Assembly (NCBI RefSeq): GCF_016888335.1
Contig: NZ_JAFEJG010000004.1
Span: 1,612,001-1,676,000, forward strand
Origin: Janibacter endophyticus
GTDB taxonomy: Bacteria; Actinomycetota; Actinomycetes; Actinomycetales; Dermatophilaceae
Direction: 5' to 3'
DNA: 64,000 nt
Of the stretch, positions 17,430 through 25,388 are shown in pieces. Within the stretch, counting starts at the first letter, position 1; each line of letters begins with the position of its first letter. A model generated the notes under the pieces. The model did not search any database and was not told the DNA's origin. It was given only the letters and a program-made list of their open reading frames with translations. The position numbers were made by a program, and so were the translations under genes.

Positions 17430-19130
17430 CTACTTCGCCTCAGACCACCGGCGCACGATGCTCGTGTCCGACACGAAGCGCACCCCGTCGTGCCCGGCCC
17501 AGCGCCGAGCGGTGAGCGTCAGCGCCTCGTCGACGAGCTCCGCGCACCGCTGACCGTGCGCCTCGGGCACGTGGACGAGCAGCTCGTCGTGCAGGCACAG
17601 GACGACCTGGCCGCCGAGCGGTCGCACCGCTGCGCGCACCGTCACGGCCCAGGCCTTGAAGAGCTCCGCGGCTGACCCCTGGATCACCGCGTTGCGTGCG
17701 AAGCGCCCCCGCGCCCGCCGCAGCCCCTCGACCTGGGTCGCGTCGGCGTCCCCGACCTCCCCGAGGTCGGTGCGCACGCGCCGGCCACCGTACGTCCGGA
17801 CCGGCCGGCCCCCTTCGCCCTCGCGCTGCGCCGCGTCGAGGTGACGCATCGCGACCGGGTAGGCCCGCTCGAGCCCGCGCAGCGCCTCGCCGGCTGCGCC
17901 GCTGCGCTGGCCGTACATCGCCGCGAGCACCGCGATCTTGGCGACCGACCGCTCGACCCCGAGCCGCTCGGCGACGGGCGAGTAGAGGTCGTCGGCCGCC
18001 GTCGCCGCGGCGAAGGAGCGGTCCTGCGAGACGACCGCGAGCACCCGCGGCTCGACCTGACCGAGGTCGGCCCGGACGAGCACGTGGCCCGGCGCGGCGG
18101 CCACACCAGGTCGCAGCTCCGCGGGGAGGTTGTGCAGCCCGGCCTGCGCCGTCATCCGTCCGGCCGCCCCGTCGCATGCGGTCCACACCCCCCGCAGCCG
18201 GTCGTCCGCACCGACGTGGGTCGCCAGCCAGCGCCACCCGTAGGTCGTCGCGATGCGCTCGCGGCGACGCCACTCGAGCAGCGCCGGCACGAGCGGGTGA
18301 CGGTCGACGTGCTCCATGAGGACCCATTTGCGGGTGCTCGGGACATCGACGCCGGCGGTCGCGAGCAACCCCTTGACCGACGCCGGGTTGCGCAGGTCGA
18401 CCCGCCCGATGCCGGGCACGGTGGCCAGCACCGGCGCGTCCCGCTCGGCCCGGGCGCGCATCTCGTCCTGCTCGGTGGCCGGCCGCGCGCCGGCTGCCTC
18501 GGTGACCAGCCGCTCGAGCTCCTCCCGGTCGACCGGCAGGCCGTCGCGCTCGAGCTCGACGGCGAGGACCGCGGCCGCCGACTCGGCGTGCGTCGTCATG
18601 ACGGCCCGGGGGCCGACCCGCTCGAGCGCGGCCTGCTGACGGGCGGCGGCCTCGAGCGCCGCCCGTCCCCAGGCGACCGCCCGGTCCACGCCGACGACCC
18701 AGCCCGGGCCCGCGTCGGCCCGCAGGTAGCCGTCGGGGCGCACGAGGACCTCCGGCTCGTCGGCCGAGGAGTCGAGGACCGCGAAGAGGTCGTCGCCGGG
18801 AGGCGCCGGGATGGCCGCCGGGTCGAGGTCGTGCACGGCCGCCCACACCGTCGCCGGGTCGGCCCGCCAGCCGCCGTGGATCAGCCGGTGCGCCTCGGCG
18901 AGGTCCCACACGCGGGGCAGCGCGACACCGACGGAGAGGACCGCGGCGAGATCGCGGGCGGACCAGGTGACCCAGCGGGTCGACGCGGAGCGCTCGGCGA
19001 GGACCGTGCGAGCACGGGCCTCCCGTAGGTCGTAGCTCTCGTGGCCGGCGGCAGTCACCGCCACGACGAGGCCGGAGCCGTCGACGACGAGCGCGCTCGA
19101 GGGCGCGGGGACGCCGGGGTCGGTGCTCAC
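17430..19130 (-). CDS. Family-A DNA polymerase with degenerate 3'-5' exonuclease domain
   Basis: 566 residues, shorter than Pol I and lacking a 5'-3' exonuclease. The C-terminal half has all three family-A motifs: ADLGQVEPRVLA (A), RSVAKIAVLAAMYG (B) and CLHDELLVHV (C). The N-terminal ~170 residues resemble a DnaQ/DEDD domain (VWDLAEAHRLI), but the first DxE pair is not visible. This is the actinobacterial type usually named bifunctional 3'-5' exonuclease/DNA polymerase; its role in repair is inferred. GTG 19130 with TAGCGT (19143-19138) just upstream suggests a leaderless mRNA. Confidence 0.9.
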   Translation of the reverse strand: MSTDPGVPAPSSALVVDGSGLVVAVTAAGHESYDLREARARTVLAERSASTRWVTWSARDLAAVLSVGVALPRVWDLAEAHRLIHGGWRADPATVWAAVHDLDPAAIPAPPGDDLFAVLDSSADEPEVLVRPDGYLRADAGPGWVVGVDRAVAWGRAALEAAARQQAALERVGPRAVMTTHAESAAAVLAVELERDGLPVDREELERLVTEAAGARPATEQDEMRARAERDAPVLATVPGIGRVDLRNPASVKGLLATAGVDVPSTRKWVLMEHVDRHPLVPALLEWRRRERIATTYGWRWLATHVGADDRLRGVWTACDGAAGRMTAQAGLHNLPAELRPGVAAAPGHVLVRADLGQVEPRVLAVVSQDRSFAAATAADDLYSPVAERLGVERSVAKIAVLAAMYGQRSGAAGEALRGLERAYPVAMRHLDAAQREGEGGRPVRTYGGRRVRTDLGEVGDADATQVEGLRRARGRFARNAVIQGSAAELFKAWAVTVRAAVRPLGGQVVLCLHDELLVHVPEAHGQRCAELVDEALTLTARRWAGHDGVRFVSDTSIVRRWSEAK

Positions 19131-19265
19131 CCGGCAACGCTAGTCGGGCCCCCGGACGGCCGTCCGCGATCGGGGGGGTCTCGTAGCGGTGTGAGGAGCC
19201 TCCTCTTTGGCAGGATGAGACGCCGGACGAGGGCTCGAGGCCCTCGCGAGACGAGGAGGACGTCA

Positions 19266-19994
19266 GTGGGCTTCATCACCGATGCACTGGGCTTCGGCAA
19301 GGACCAGAAGAAGCAGGTCCAGCAGACCAGGTCAGCCCTCGAGCAGGCGCAGGACCCCCAGCCGCAAGGTGGCTTCGGCGGCTCGGTGAGCAAGGTCGTC
19401 GAGAACCTGCTGGACACCGGCATCGACGGCAAGGGCCCCTTCGACTCCGCGGCCAAGGTCGCGGACGCGGCACGGGCCAAGCACGGCGGCGACGTCGAGA
19501 AGGCCGTCGGGGAGGTCGTCCGCGACCACCTCAAGCTCGTCGCGGCGAGCGGCTTCGTGACCAACCTCGGCGGCTTCATCACGCTGCCCGTCTCGCTGCC
19601 CGCCAACGTGCTCGGCTTCTACGTCCTCGCGACGCGGATGTCGGCAGCCGTGGCCCGCCTGCGCGGCTACGACATCGCCGACCCGAGGATCCGCAGCGCC
19701 GTGCTGCTCTCGCTCGTCGGCGCCGACAGCCAGGACCTGCTCGCCAAGGCCGGCATGGTCGCCCCGAGCGGCCGCCTCACCGCCCTCGCGGCGCAGCGGC
19801 TGCCCGGCCCGGCACTCATGGTCGTCAACAAGGCGGTCGGATTCCGCCTGCTGAGCACCGCGGGCAGGAAGACCTTCTCCCGCTTCGGCCGCTCGATCCC
19901 GCTCGTCGGCGGGGCCGTCGGTGCCGGCATGGACGGCTGGCTCATGAAGCAGCTCGGTGACCACGTCCGCAAGGAGTTCCCGCCCGCAGCCTGA
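19266..19994 (+). CDS. EcsC family protein
   Basis: 242 residues. EcsC-type core with amphipathic helices: LVAASGFVTNLGGFITLPVSL, LPANVLGFYVLATRM and SIPLVGGAVGAGMDGWLMKQL. The N-terminal ~50 residues are polar and Gln-rich. Family members are membrane-associated proteins of uncertain role. GTG 19266 is selected by AGGAGGA (19254-19260) five nt upstream. Divergent from the polymerase gene. A hairpin terminator follows. Confidence 0.85.
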   Translation: MGFITDALGFGKDQKKQVQQTRSALEQAQDPQPQGGFGGSVSKVVENLLDTGIDGKGPFDSAAKVADAARAKHGGDVEKAVGEVVRDHLKLVAASGFVTNLGGFITLPVSLPANVLGFYVLATRMSAAVARLRGYDIADPRIRSAVLLSLVGADSQDLLAKAGMVAPSGRLTALAAQRLPGPALMVVNKAVGFRLLSTAGRKTFSRFGRSIPLVGGAVGAGMDGWLMKQLGDHVRKEFPPAA

Positions 19995-20001
19995 GACGAC
20001 G

Positions 20002-20034
20002 GGGGCGGCCGCGGTGGGAATCCGTGGCCGCCCC
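20002..20034 (+). terminator. Hairpin terminator after EcsC gene
   Basis: GGGGCGGCCGCGG (20002-20014), 7-nt loop, CCGTGGCCGCCCC (20022-20034): 13-bp stem with one G-T pair, no T-tract. Confidence 0.65.
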
Positions 20035-20089
20035 TGGTCGTTCTACGACCCGAGGGCCCGCGCCGCGGGCCACGACCGAGGGGATACCC

Positions 20090-20491
20090 GTGGCCCGTCG
20101 ACTCCGCACCGCCGCCAACCTTGCGAGCGCCGTCCGCAGCGCCTCGCGCCCCGGTTCGCCGAGCCTGCTCGAGCGCATCGCCGCACTGCCGCGGATGATC
20201 CGCGCCGTGCGCAGCGGCCGCTATACCGGGCTGTCCAACGGTCAGCTTGCCCTGATGCTCGCCGGGCTCGGCTACGTCCTCTCGCCGGTCGACCTCGTGC
20301 CCGAGGGTCTGCTGCTCGTCGTCGGCCTGCTCGACGACGCGGTGGTGCTCTCATGGCTGGCCGTCCAGCTCGTGGGTGAGACCGAGGCCTTCCTCGAGTG
20401 GGAGCGCACCGCCGCCCCGGCCTCCGACGGCTACCCGCGCGCCGCGTACGCGAGGGCGCAGACGGTGCCCTCCGAGGTCGTCCGCGACTGA
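20090..20491 (+). CDS. DUF1232 domain membrane protein
   Basis: 133 residues. The DUF1232 core is GLGYVLSPVDLVPEGLLLVV, followed by a second hydrophobic segment (LLDDAVVLSWLAVQLV). Function of the family is unknown; usually small membrane proteins. GTG 20090 is preceded by GAGGGG (20078-20083). A polar C-terminal tail follows. It stands alone between two hairpins. Confidence 0.82.
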   Translation: MARRLRTAANLASAVRSASRPGSPSLLERIAALPRMIRAVRSGRYTGLSNGQLALMLAGLGYVLSPVDLVPEGLLLVVGLLDDAVVLSWLAVQLVGETEAFLEWERTAAPASDGYPRAAYARAQTVPSEVVRD

Positions 20492-20535
20492 GGTCCTCCA
20501 CAGCGGGCCGCGCCGGCCGATCGCTGTCCACAGCC

Positions 20536-20564
20536 GGACGAAGGGGGCGACGCCCCCTTCGTCC
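20536..20564. terminator. Near-loopless 14-bp hairpin
   Basis: GGACGAAGGGGGCG (20536-20549), one unpaired A, CGCCCCCTTCGTCC (20551-20564). Each arm contains the CGAAGGGG octamer. It lies between the DUF1232 and DUF4192 genes. Confidence 0.75.
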
Positions 20565-20582
20565 TGACGGTTGCCTCTCCCC

Positions 20583-21569
20583 ATGGAGACCGCACGCGCC
20601 ACGAACCCCGCCGAGCTCGCCGTCATCGTCCCGTACCTCCTGGGCTTCCACCCCGAGAGGTCACTCGTCGTCCTCGCCCTCGAGGGCAAGCGCCTCGGGC
20701 TGACCCAGCGGATGGACCTCGTCCCCGAGGAGCACGCCCGGGACGTCGTGCGCCAGATGATCGGGCACGTCGCCCGGTCCGGGGCGAGCACGATCGCCGC
20801 GCTCGCCTTCGAGCGTGAGCCGGGGGAGTCGGACCCGATGCGCGCCGAGCTGATGTCCCTCGTGTGCTCCCGCGTCATCCGGTGCGTGACGAGCATCGTC
20901 GTCCGGGACGGTCGCTGGTTCGATCCCGACGGCGTGGTGCCCCGGTCGCGGCCGGAGGGCGAGCCCCTGCCCGAGCCGAGTCGGGTGCCTGCGGTCGCCG
21001 TCTTCGTCGGCGAGGGGCGGGTGCCCCTGCCGGGGCGCGAGTCGCTCCGTGAGCTCGTGGCGACCGGCACGAGCGAGGTCACCGAGGAGGTCGGGTCTGC
21101 CCTGGACGCCATCGCCACGGAGGAGGTCTGCGTCGACCCGAGCCCTGTCCGTGCCTGGCGCACCGCCCTGGCGCCCGGGGGAGCCGACGACCCCGAGGTT
21201 GTCGCCGAGGCGCTCGTCGCGCTGCGCGACGTCATCTGGCGGGATGCTCTCATCGCGGCCCTCTGCCCGGGCTGGATGCCCGACGGCCTGCTCGCGGACG
21301 AGCCCGTCGAGGCTGCCCGTGCGGCCGTCACAGACCTCGACCCCGCGCTGGCGCTGGAGCGTCTCGCGACGCTCGTGCACGCGGCACCTCGGGACGAGGC
21401 CGCCCCGGTCCTCACCGTCCTCGCCCAGGTCGCCTGGTCGCGCGGCGACGGCGCGCTCGCGAGCATCGCCCTCGAGGAGGCGCTCGCGATCGAGCCGGGC
21501 TACCGGCTCGCCGACCTGCTCGACCGGCTCGTCAGCAGCGGTGTCCGGACGCCCCCGGCGGCTGCCTGA
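20583..21569 (+). CDS. DUF4192 domain protein
   Basis: 328 residues. Recognised from the N-terminal DUF4192 signature AVIVPYLLGFHPERSLVVLAL and the C-terminal helical part (VLAQVAWSRGDGALASIALEEALAIEPGYRLADLLD), which looks TPR-like. An actinobacterial family with no established function. ATG 20583 is preferred over an in-frame TTG at 20571. No strong RBS is seen upstream, only the preceding terminator. Confidence 0.82.
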   Translation: METARATNPAELAVIVPYLLGFHPERSLVVLALEGKRLGLTQRMDLVPEEHARDVVRQMIGHVARSGASTIAALAFEREPGESDPMRAELMSLVCSRVIRCVTSIVVRDGRWFDPDGVVPRSRPEGEPLPEPSRVPAVAVFVGEGRVPLPGRESLRELVATGTSEVTEEVGSALDAIATEEVCVDPSPVRAWRTALAPGGADDPEVVAEALVALRDVIWRDALIAALCPGWMPDGLLADEPVEAARAAVTDLDPALALERLATLVHAAPRDEAAPVLTVLAQVAWSRGDGALASIALEEALAIEPGYRLADLLDRLVSSGVRTPPAAA

Positions 21570-21620
21570 CCGAGCGGTCCTGAGGGTGAGACGCCCGTGG
21601 ATCTCCCCGGATCCCGTCGC

Positions 21621-21626
21621 TATAGT
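21621..21626 (+). promoter_or_regulatory. -10 element of metX transcript
   Basis: TATAGT five bases before the riboswitch P1 stem, giving a start at about 21632, where the aptamer begins. Confidence 0.6.
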
Positions 21627-21630
21627 GCGA

Positions 21631-21738
21631 CCAGGTCATGAGTCTCAGCATCAAGCCCCGGCTTGCTGGGCGGCAACCCTCCTCGCGATGGGGTGCCCCG
21701 GGTGATGACCTGGCCGCACCGTCGGGGTGCGGCAATGC
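21631..21738 (+). promoter_or_regulatory. SAM-IV-type riboswitch upstream of metX
   Basis: P1 is CCAGGTC (21631-21637) with GACCTGG (21707-21713). The core has GGCTTGCTGGGCGGCAACCC and GATGGGGTGCCCC, nearly the same as the metY leader. A 7-bp hairpin (CCGCACC...GGGTGCGG, about 21714-21732) follows and the RBS AGGAG is 12 nt further on. Translational control of metX by SAM is likely. Confidence 0.88.
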
Positions 21739-21756
21739 GAGCACAGGAGCACCCTC

Positions 21757-22881
21757 ATGAGTGTGACGTCGGTCTTCCGGCCCAGCGCCGCGTGGCGCGA
21801 GGGCGATGACCCGGGCCACCGCCAGTTCTGCGACATCGGCCATCTGGAGCTCGAACGCGGCACGCGTCTGCCCGACGTGACGATGGCCTACGAGACGTGG
21901 GGGACCCTGGCGCCCGACGGCTCCAACGCCGTCCTCGTCGAGCACGCCCTGACCGGTGACAGCCATGTCGTCGGCGAGCAGAGCCACGCCCACCCGACCC
22001 CTGGTTGGTGGGAGGGCATGGTCGGCCCCGGCCGACCCCTCGACACCGACCGCTGGTTCGTCGTCGCGCCGAACGTCCTCGGTGGTTGCCAGGGCACGAC
22101 CGGCCCGAGCAGTGTCGCCGTCGACGGCCGGGCCTGGGGCTCCCGCTTCCCGCAGATCACCATCCGCGACCAGGTGAGCGCCGAGGCCCGGCTGGCCGAC
22201 GAGCTCGGTATCGCCCGGTGGGCCGCCGTCATCGGCGGCTCGATGGGTGGCATGCGTGCCATCGAGTGGGCGGTGGGCCACCCGGACCGGGTGGAGCGAG
22301 CCGTCGTCCTCGCGAGCACCGCCTACGCGACCGCCGAGCAGATCGGGTGGTCCCAGGCGCAGGTGCTCGCGATCCGCAACGACCCGCACTTCGCCGACGG
22401 CGACTACTACCGCCAGCCCGTCGGACCGGACGCCGGCCTGGCGATCGCCCGGCAGATCGCCCACGTCACCTACCGCAGCGAGCTCGAGCTGCACGACCGC
22501 TTCGGCCGCCGCCCTCAGGGCGACCGGTCGGGCTCCCCCTTCGCCGTCGAGAGCTACCTCGACCACCACGGGACCAAGCTCGCCGGCCGCTTCGACGCCA
22601 ACTCCTACATCGTCCTCACCGAGGCGATGAACTCGCACGACGTCGGTCGGGGCCGCGGCGGCCTCCAGGCCGCCCTGTCCCGTTTCGCCGGTGAGCTGAC
22701 CGTCGTCGCGGTCGACAGCGACCGGCTCTACCCGCCCCGCCTCACCGCCGAGGTTGCCGCCCTGCGACCCGGCACCCGCCAGGCGACGATCCGGAGCCGC
22801 TCCGGGCACGACGGGTTCCTCACCGAGATCGACCAGGCCGGCGAGGTCGTCGCCGCAGCGCTCGCGAGGCACCCGCGCTGA
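21757..22881 (+). CDS. metX: Homoserine O-acetyltransferase
   Basis: 374 residues, alpha/beta-hydrolase acyltransferase. Acetylates L-homoserine with acetyl-CoA, the first dedicated step to methionine. Catalytic triad positions are visible: S162 in IGGSMGGMRAIEW, D322 in VDSDRLYPP and H351 in RSGHDGFL. ATG 21757 follows AGGAG (21745-21749). Its SAM-IV leader matches that of metY, the enzyme that uses its product. Confidence 0.97.
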   Translation: MSVTSVFRPSAAWREGDDPGHRQFCDIGHLELERGTRLPDVTMAYETWGTLAPDGSNAVLVEHALTGDSHVVGEQSHAHPTPGWWEGMVGPGRPLDTDRWFVVAPNVLGGCQGTTGPSSVAVDGRAWGSRFPQITIRDQVSAEARLADELGIARWAAVIGGSMGGMRAIEWAVGHPDRVERAVVLASTAYATAEQIGWSQAQVLAIRNDPHFADGDYYRQPVGPDAGLAIARQIAHVTYRSELELHDRFGRRPQGDRSGSPFAVESYLDHHGTKLAGRFDANSYIVLTEAMNSHDVGRGRGGLQAALSRFAGELTVVAVDSDRLYPPRLTAEVAALRPGTRQATIRSRSGHDGFLTEIDQAGEVVAAALARHPR

Positions 22882-22987
22882 TGCCCCGGTGCGCGACACC
22901 GGGTCTCGGCCTTCGTGGGATCCGTGCCGCTGTGCGTCCACCCGTGTAGCGTCGCCCGCAAGTGTCAACGAAGCGAAGGAGCAGGCC

Positions 22988-23389
22988 ATGACGATCGTCG
23001 TCGGTTACGTCGCGACCAAGGAGGGTCGGGCCGCGCTCGACCGTGCGGTTGCCGAGGCGAAGCTGCGCACGCAGCCACTCGTCGTCATCAACTCGGACCG
23101 CGGCGGGTCGGGCTTCACCGGTGAGCACGCGGCCGAGCAGGAGCAGGCCCTCCAGGGGGTCAAGGACCAGATGGCCGCCGCCGGCATCGAGGTCGACGTC
23201 CGCGGCCTCGTGCGGGGCAAGGAGCCGGCCGAGGACCTCATCGCCGTCGCTGAGGAGACGAACGCCGAGCTCATCGTCATCGGCCTGCGCCGCCGCACCC
23301 CGGTGGGCAAGCTGATCCTGGGTTCGAACGCCCAGCGGGTGCTCCTCGACGCCCCGTGCCCGGTGCTCGCGGTCAAGGCTGAGAGCTGA
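22988..23389 (+). CDS. Universal stress protein (UspA family)
   Basis: 133 residues, a single Usp domain. MTIVVGYVATKEGRAALDRA opens the fold, and the ATP-binding pattern G-x2-G-x9-GS is represented by GLRRRTPVGKLILGSNAQRV. CPVLAVKAES closes it. Probably an ATP-binding stress protein in the cytoplasm. ATG 22988 follows AAGGAG (22976-22981). A TAGCGT at 22947-22952 could be its -10. Confidence 0.92.
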   Translation: MTIVVGYVATKEGRAALDRAVAEAKLRTQPLVVINSDRGGSGFTGEHAAEQEQALQGVKDQMAAAGIEVDVRGLVRGKEPAEDLIAVAEETNAELIVIGLRRRTPVGKLILGSNAQRVLLDAPCPVLAVKAES

Positions 23390-23419
23390 CCGCACCGCGT
23401 CCGTCTGCCGCAGCCCTGA

Positions 23420-23455
23420 CGAACGGTCCGCACGAGTCCTCGTGCGGACCGTTCG
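23420..23455. terminator. 17-bp hairpin with 2-nt loop
   Basis: Perfect stem 23420-23436 / 23439-23455 (CGAACGGTCCGCACGAG and its complement) separated by TC. Ends the usp gene; its 3' arm overlaps where the -35 of the sigma-factor promoter should be. Confidence 0.8.
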
Positions 23456-23467
23456 CGTCGCGCGACT

Positions 23468-23473
23468 TATAAT
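23468..23473 (+). promoter_or_regulatory. Consensus -10 of sigma-factor gene
   Basis: A perfect TATAAT, unusual in this GC-rich window. It predicts a start near 23480 and a leader of about 120 nt. Confidence 0.7.
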
Positions 23474-23599
23474 GGAGGCAGCCCACGGCCCAGCGCCTCA
23501 CGGCTCCCCCCACGGAAGTGACCGGACGCGCCTGCGCCGATCGCCTCGAGGAGAGCCAGGGCCACGCCAGCTCAGCGCTACGGAAGGTGTCGGTACCTC

Positions 23600-25282
23600 T
23601 TGTCGTCTCCATCGACGTCGTCGGGCTCCTTGCCCCGCGACTTCTACCACCCAGCCGTGCAGACCCTCCTTCGCAAGGGCCACACCAACGGGGGAGTGAC
23701 CGGGGAGGACGTCAGGTCCGTCGTCGACGAGGCAGGGATCACGCCAGCGCGGCTTCGCGTTGTGCTTCAGACGCTGAAGGAACAGGGAATCGAGGTTCAG
23801 GTGCCAGCCACCACGAAGACCACCGCCAAGAAGGCTGCGTCCACGACGAAGAAGGCCGCCACGAAGAAGACCGCCGCCACCGCGAAGAAGGCCCCGGCCG
23901 CCAAGGCCGCCACCGAGGCGGCGGCTGCCGAGAAGGCCTCCGCGAAGAAGGCCCCCGCGGCCAAGAAGGCCGCTCCCGCCAAGGCGGAGGCTCCCGCGAA
24001 GAAGGCCGCGACGGCCAAGGCCGCACCCGCCAAGAAGGCCGCGCCCGCGAAGGCCGCACCGGCGAAGAAGACTGCCACCAAGAAGGTCGGCGCGACGAAG
24101 GCCGCGGCGTCCAGCGCAGCCGCGCCCGCCAAGAAGACCGCGGCGAAGAAGACGACGGCCAAGAAGGCCCCCGCCAAGAAGGCCGCGGCGACCAAGACCG
24201 CCGCCGTCGACGAGCCGGACGAGGTCCCTGAGGACGCCGAGGTCGACGCCGACGACGCCGAGGACAAGGACGTCAAGGCCGAGTCCGAGTCGGGCACGGA
24301 CGAGAGCGCGGGCTTCGTCCTGTCCAACCAGGACGAGGACGACGCGCCCGCCCAGCAGGTCGTCACGGCCGGCGCCACCGCCGACCCCGTCAAGGACTAC
24401 CTCAAGCAGATCGGCAAGGTCGCGCTGCTCAACGCCGAGCAGGAGGTCGAGCTCGCCAAGCGGATCGAGGCAGGCCTCTTCGCGGAGGAGAAGCTCGGCT
24501 CGGGCGAGAAGCTTGACGCCAAGCTCAAGCGCGAGCTGTGGTGGATCGCCCAGGACGGCAAGAACGCCAAGAACCACCTCCTCGAGGCCAACCTGCGACT
24601 CGTCGTCTCGCTCGCCAAGCGCTACACCGGTCGCGGCATGCTCTTCCTCGACCTGATCCAGGAGGGCAACCTCGGCCTCATCCGTGCGGTCGAGAAGTTC
24701 GACTACACCAAGGGCTACAAGTTCTCGACGTACGCCACCTGGTGGATCCGGCAGGCGATCACCCGCGCGATGGCCGATCAGGCGCGCACCATCCGCATCC
24801 CGGTGCACATGGTCGAGGTCATCAACAAGCTCGCCCGCGTGCAGCGCCAGATGCTCCAGGACCTGGGCCGTGAGCCCACCCCGGAGGAGCTGGCCAAGGA
24901 GCTCGACATGACGCCCGAGAAGGTCGTCGAGGTCCAGAAGTACGGCCGCGAGCCGATCTCGCTGCACACGCCGCTCGGCGAGGACGGCGACTCCGAGTTC
25001 GGTGACCTCATCGAGGACTCCGAGGCGGTCGTCCCGGCCGACGCCGTCTCCTTCACCCTCCTTCAGGAGCAGCTGCACAGCGTCCTCGACACGCTCTCGG
25101 AGCGCGAGGCGGGCGTGGTGTCGATGCGCTTCGGTCTCACCGACGGTCAGCCCAAGACCCTCGACGAGATCGGCAAGGTCTACGGCGTGACCCGCGAGCG
25201 GATCCGCCAGATCGAGTCCAAGACGATGAGCAAGCTGCGCCACCCGAGCCGCTCGCAGGTCCTGCGCGACTACCTCGACTGA
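23600..25282 (+). CDS. sigA: Primary-type RNA polymerase sigma factor with Lys/Ala-rich extension
   Basis: Up to 560 residues. An N-terminal ~65-residue region ([13 protein letters not shown]...[16 protein letters not shown]) is followed by about 130 residues dominated by Lys, Ala, Thr and Pro (KKAAPAK-type repeats), an acidic stretch, then sigma-70 regions 1.2-4.2 from about residue 260 ([61 protein letters not shown]). This layout matches the actinobacterial housekeeping factor (SigA/HrdB). The start is uncertain: TTG 23600 keeps the conserved-looking N-terminus but has a poor RBS, and TTG about 23630 or GTG 23696 are alternatives. Confidence 0.93.
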   Translation: MSSPSTSSGSLPRDFYHPAVQTLLRKGHTNGGVTGEDVRSVVDEAGITPARLRVVLQTLKEQGIEVQVPATTKTTAKKAASTTKKAATKKTAATAKKAPAAKAATEAAAAEKASAKKAPAAKKAAPAKAEAPAKKAATAKAAPAKKAAPAKAAPAKKTATKKVGATKAAASSAAAPAKKTAAKKTTAKKAPAKKAAATKTAAVDEPDEVPEDAEVDADDAEDKDVKAESESGTDESAGFVLSNQDEDDAPAQQVVTAGATADPVKDYLKQIGKVALLNAEQEVELAKRIEAGLFAEEKLGSGEKLDAKLKRELWWIAQDGKNAKNHLLEANLRLVVSLAKRYTGRGMLFLDLIQEGNLGLIRAVEKFDYTKGYKFSTYATWWIRQAITRAMADQARTIRIPVHMVEVINKLARVQRQMLQDLGREPTPEELAKELDMTPEKVVEVQKYGREPISLHTPLGEDGDSEFGDLIEDSEAVVPADAVSFTLLQEQLHSVLDTLSEREAGVVSMRFGLTDGQPKTLDEIGKVYGVTRERIRQIESKTMSKLRHPSRSQVLRDYLD

Positions 25283-25324
25283 CGAGCTGCGCAAGGGCCC
25301 ACCCGCCCTCCCGGACCGCGGGAT

Positions 25325-25366
25325 CGACGAAGGGACCGTCACCTCGAGGTGACGGTCCCTTCGTCG
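25325..25366. terminator. 42-bp perfect palindrome between convergent genes
   Basis: 21-bp arms with no spacer: 25325-25345 (starting CGACGAAGGGACC) and 25346-25366. It serves both sigA and the convergent transglutaminase gene. No T-tract. Confidence 0.85.
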
Positions 25367-25388
25367 TCCACGCGGGTACCGCGCAGCG

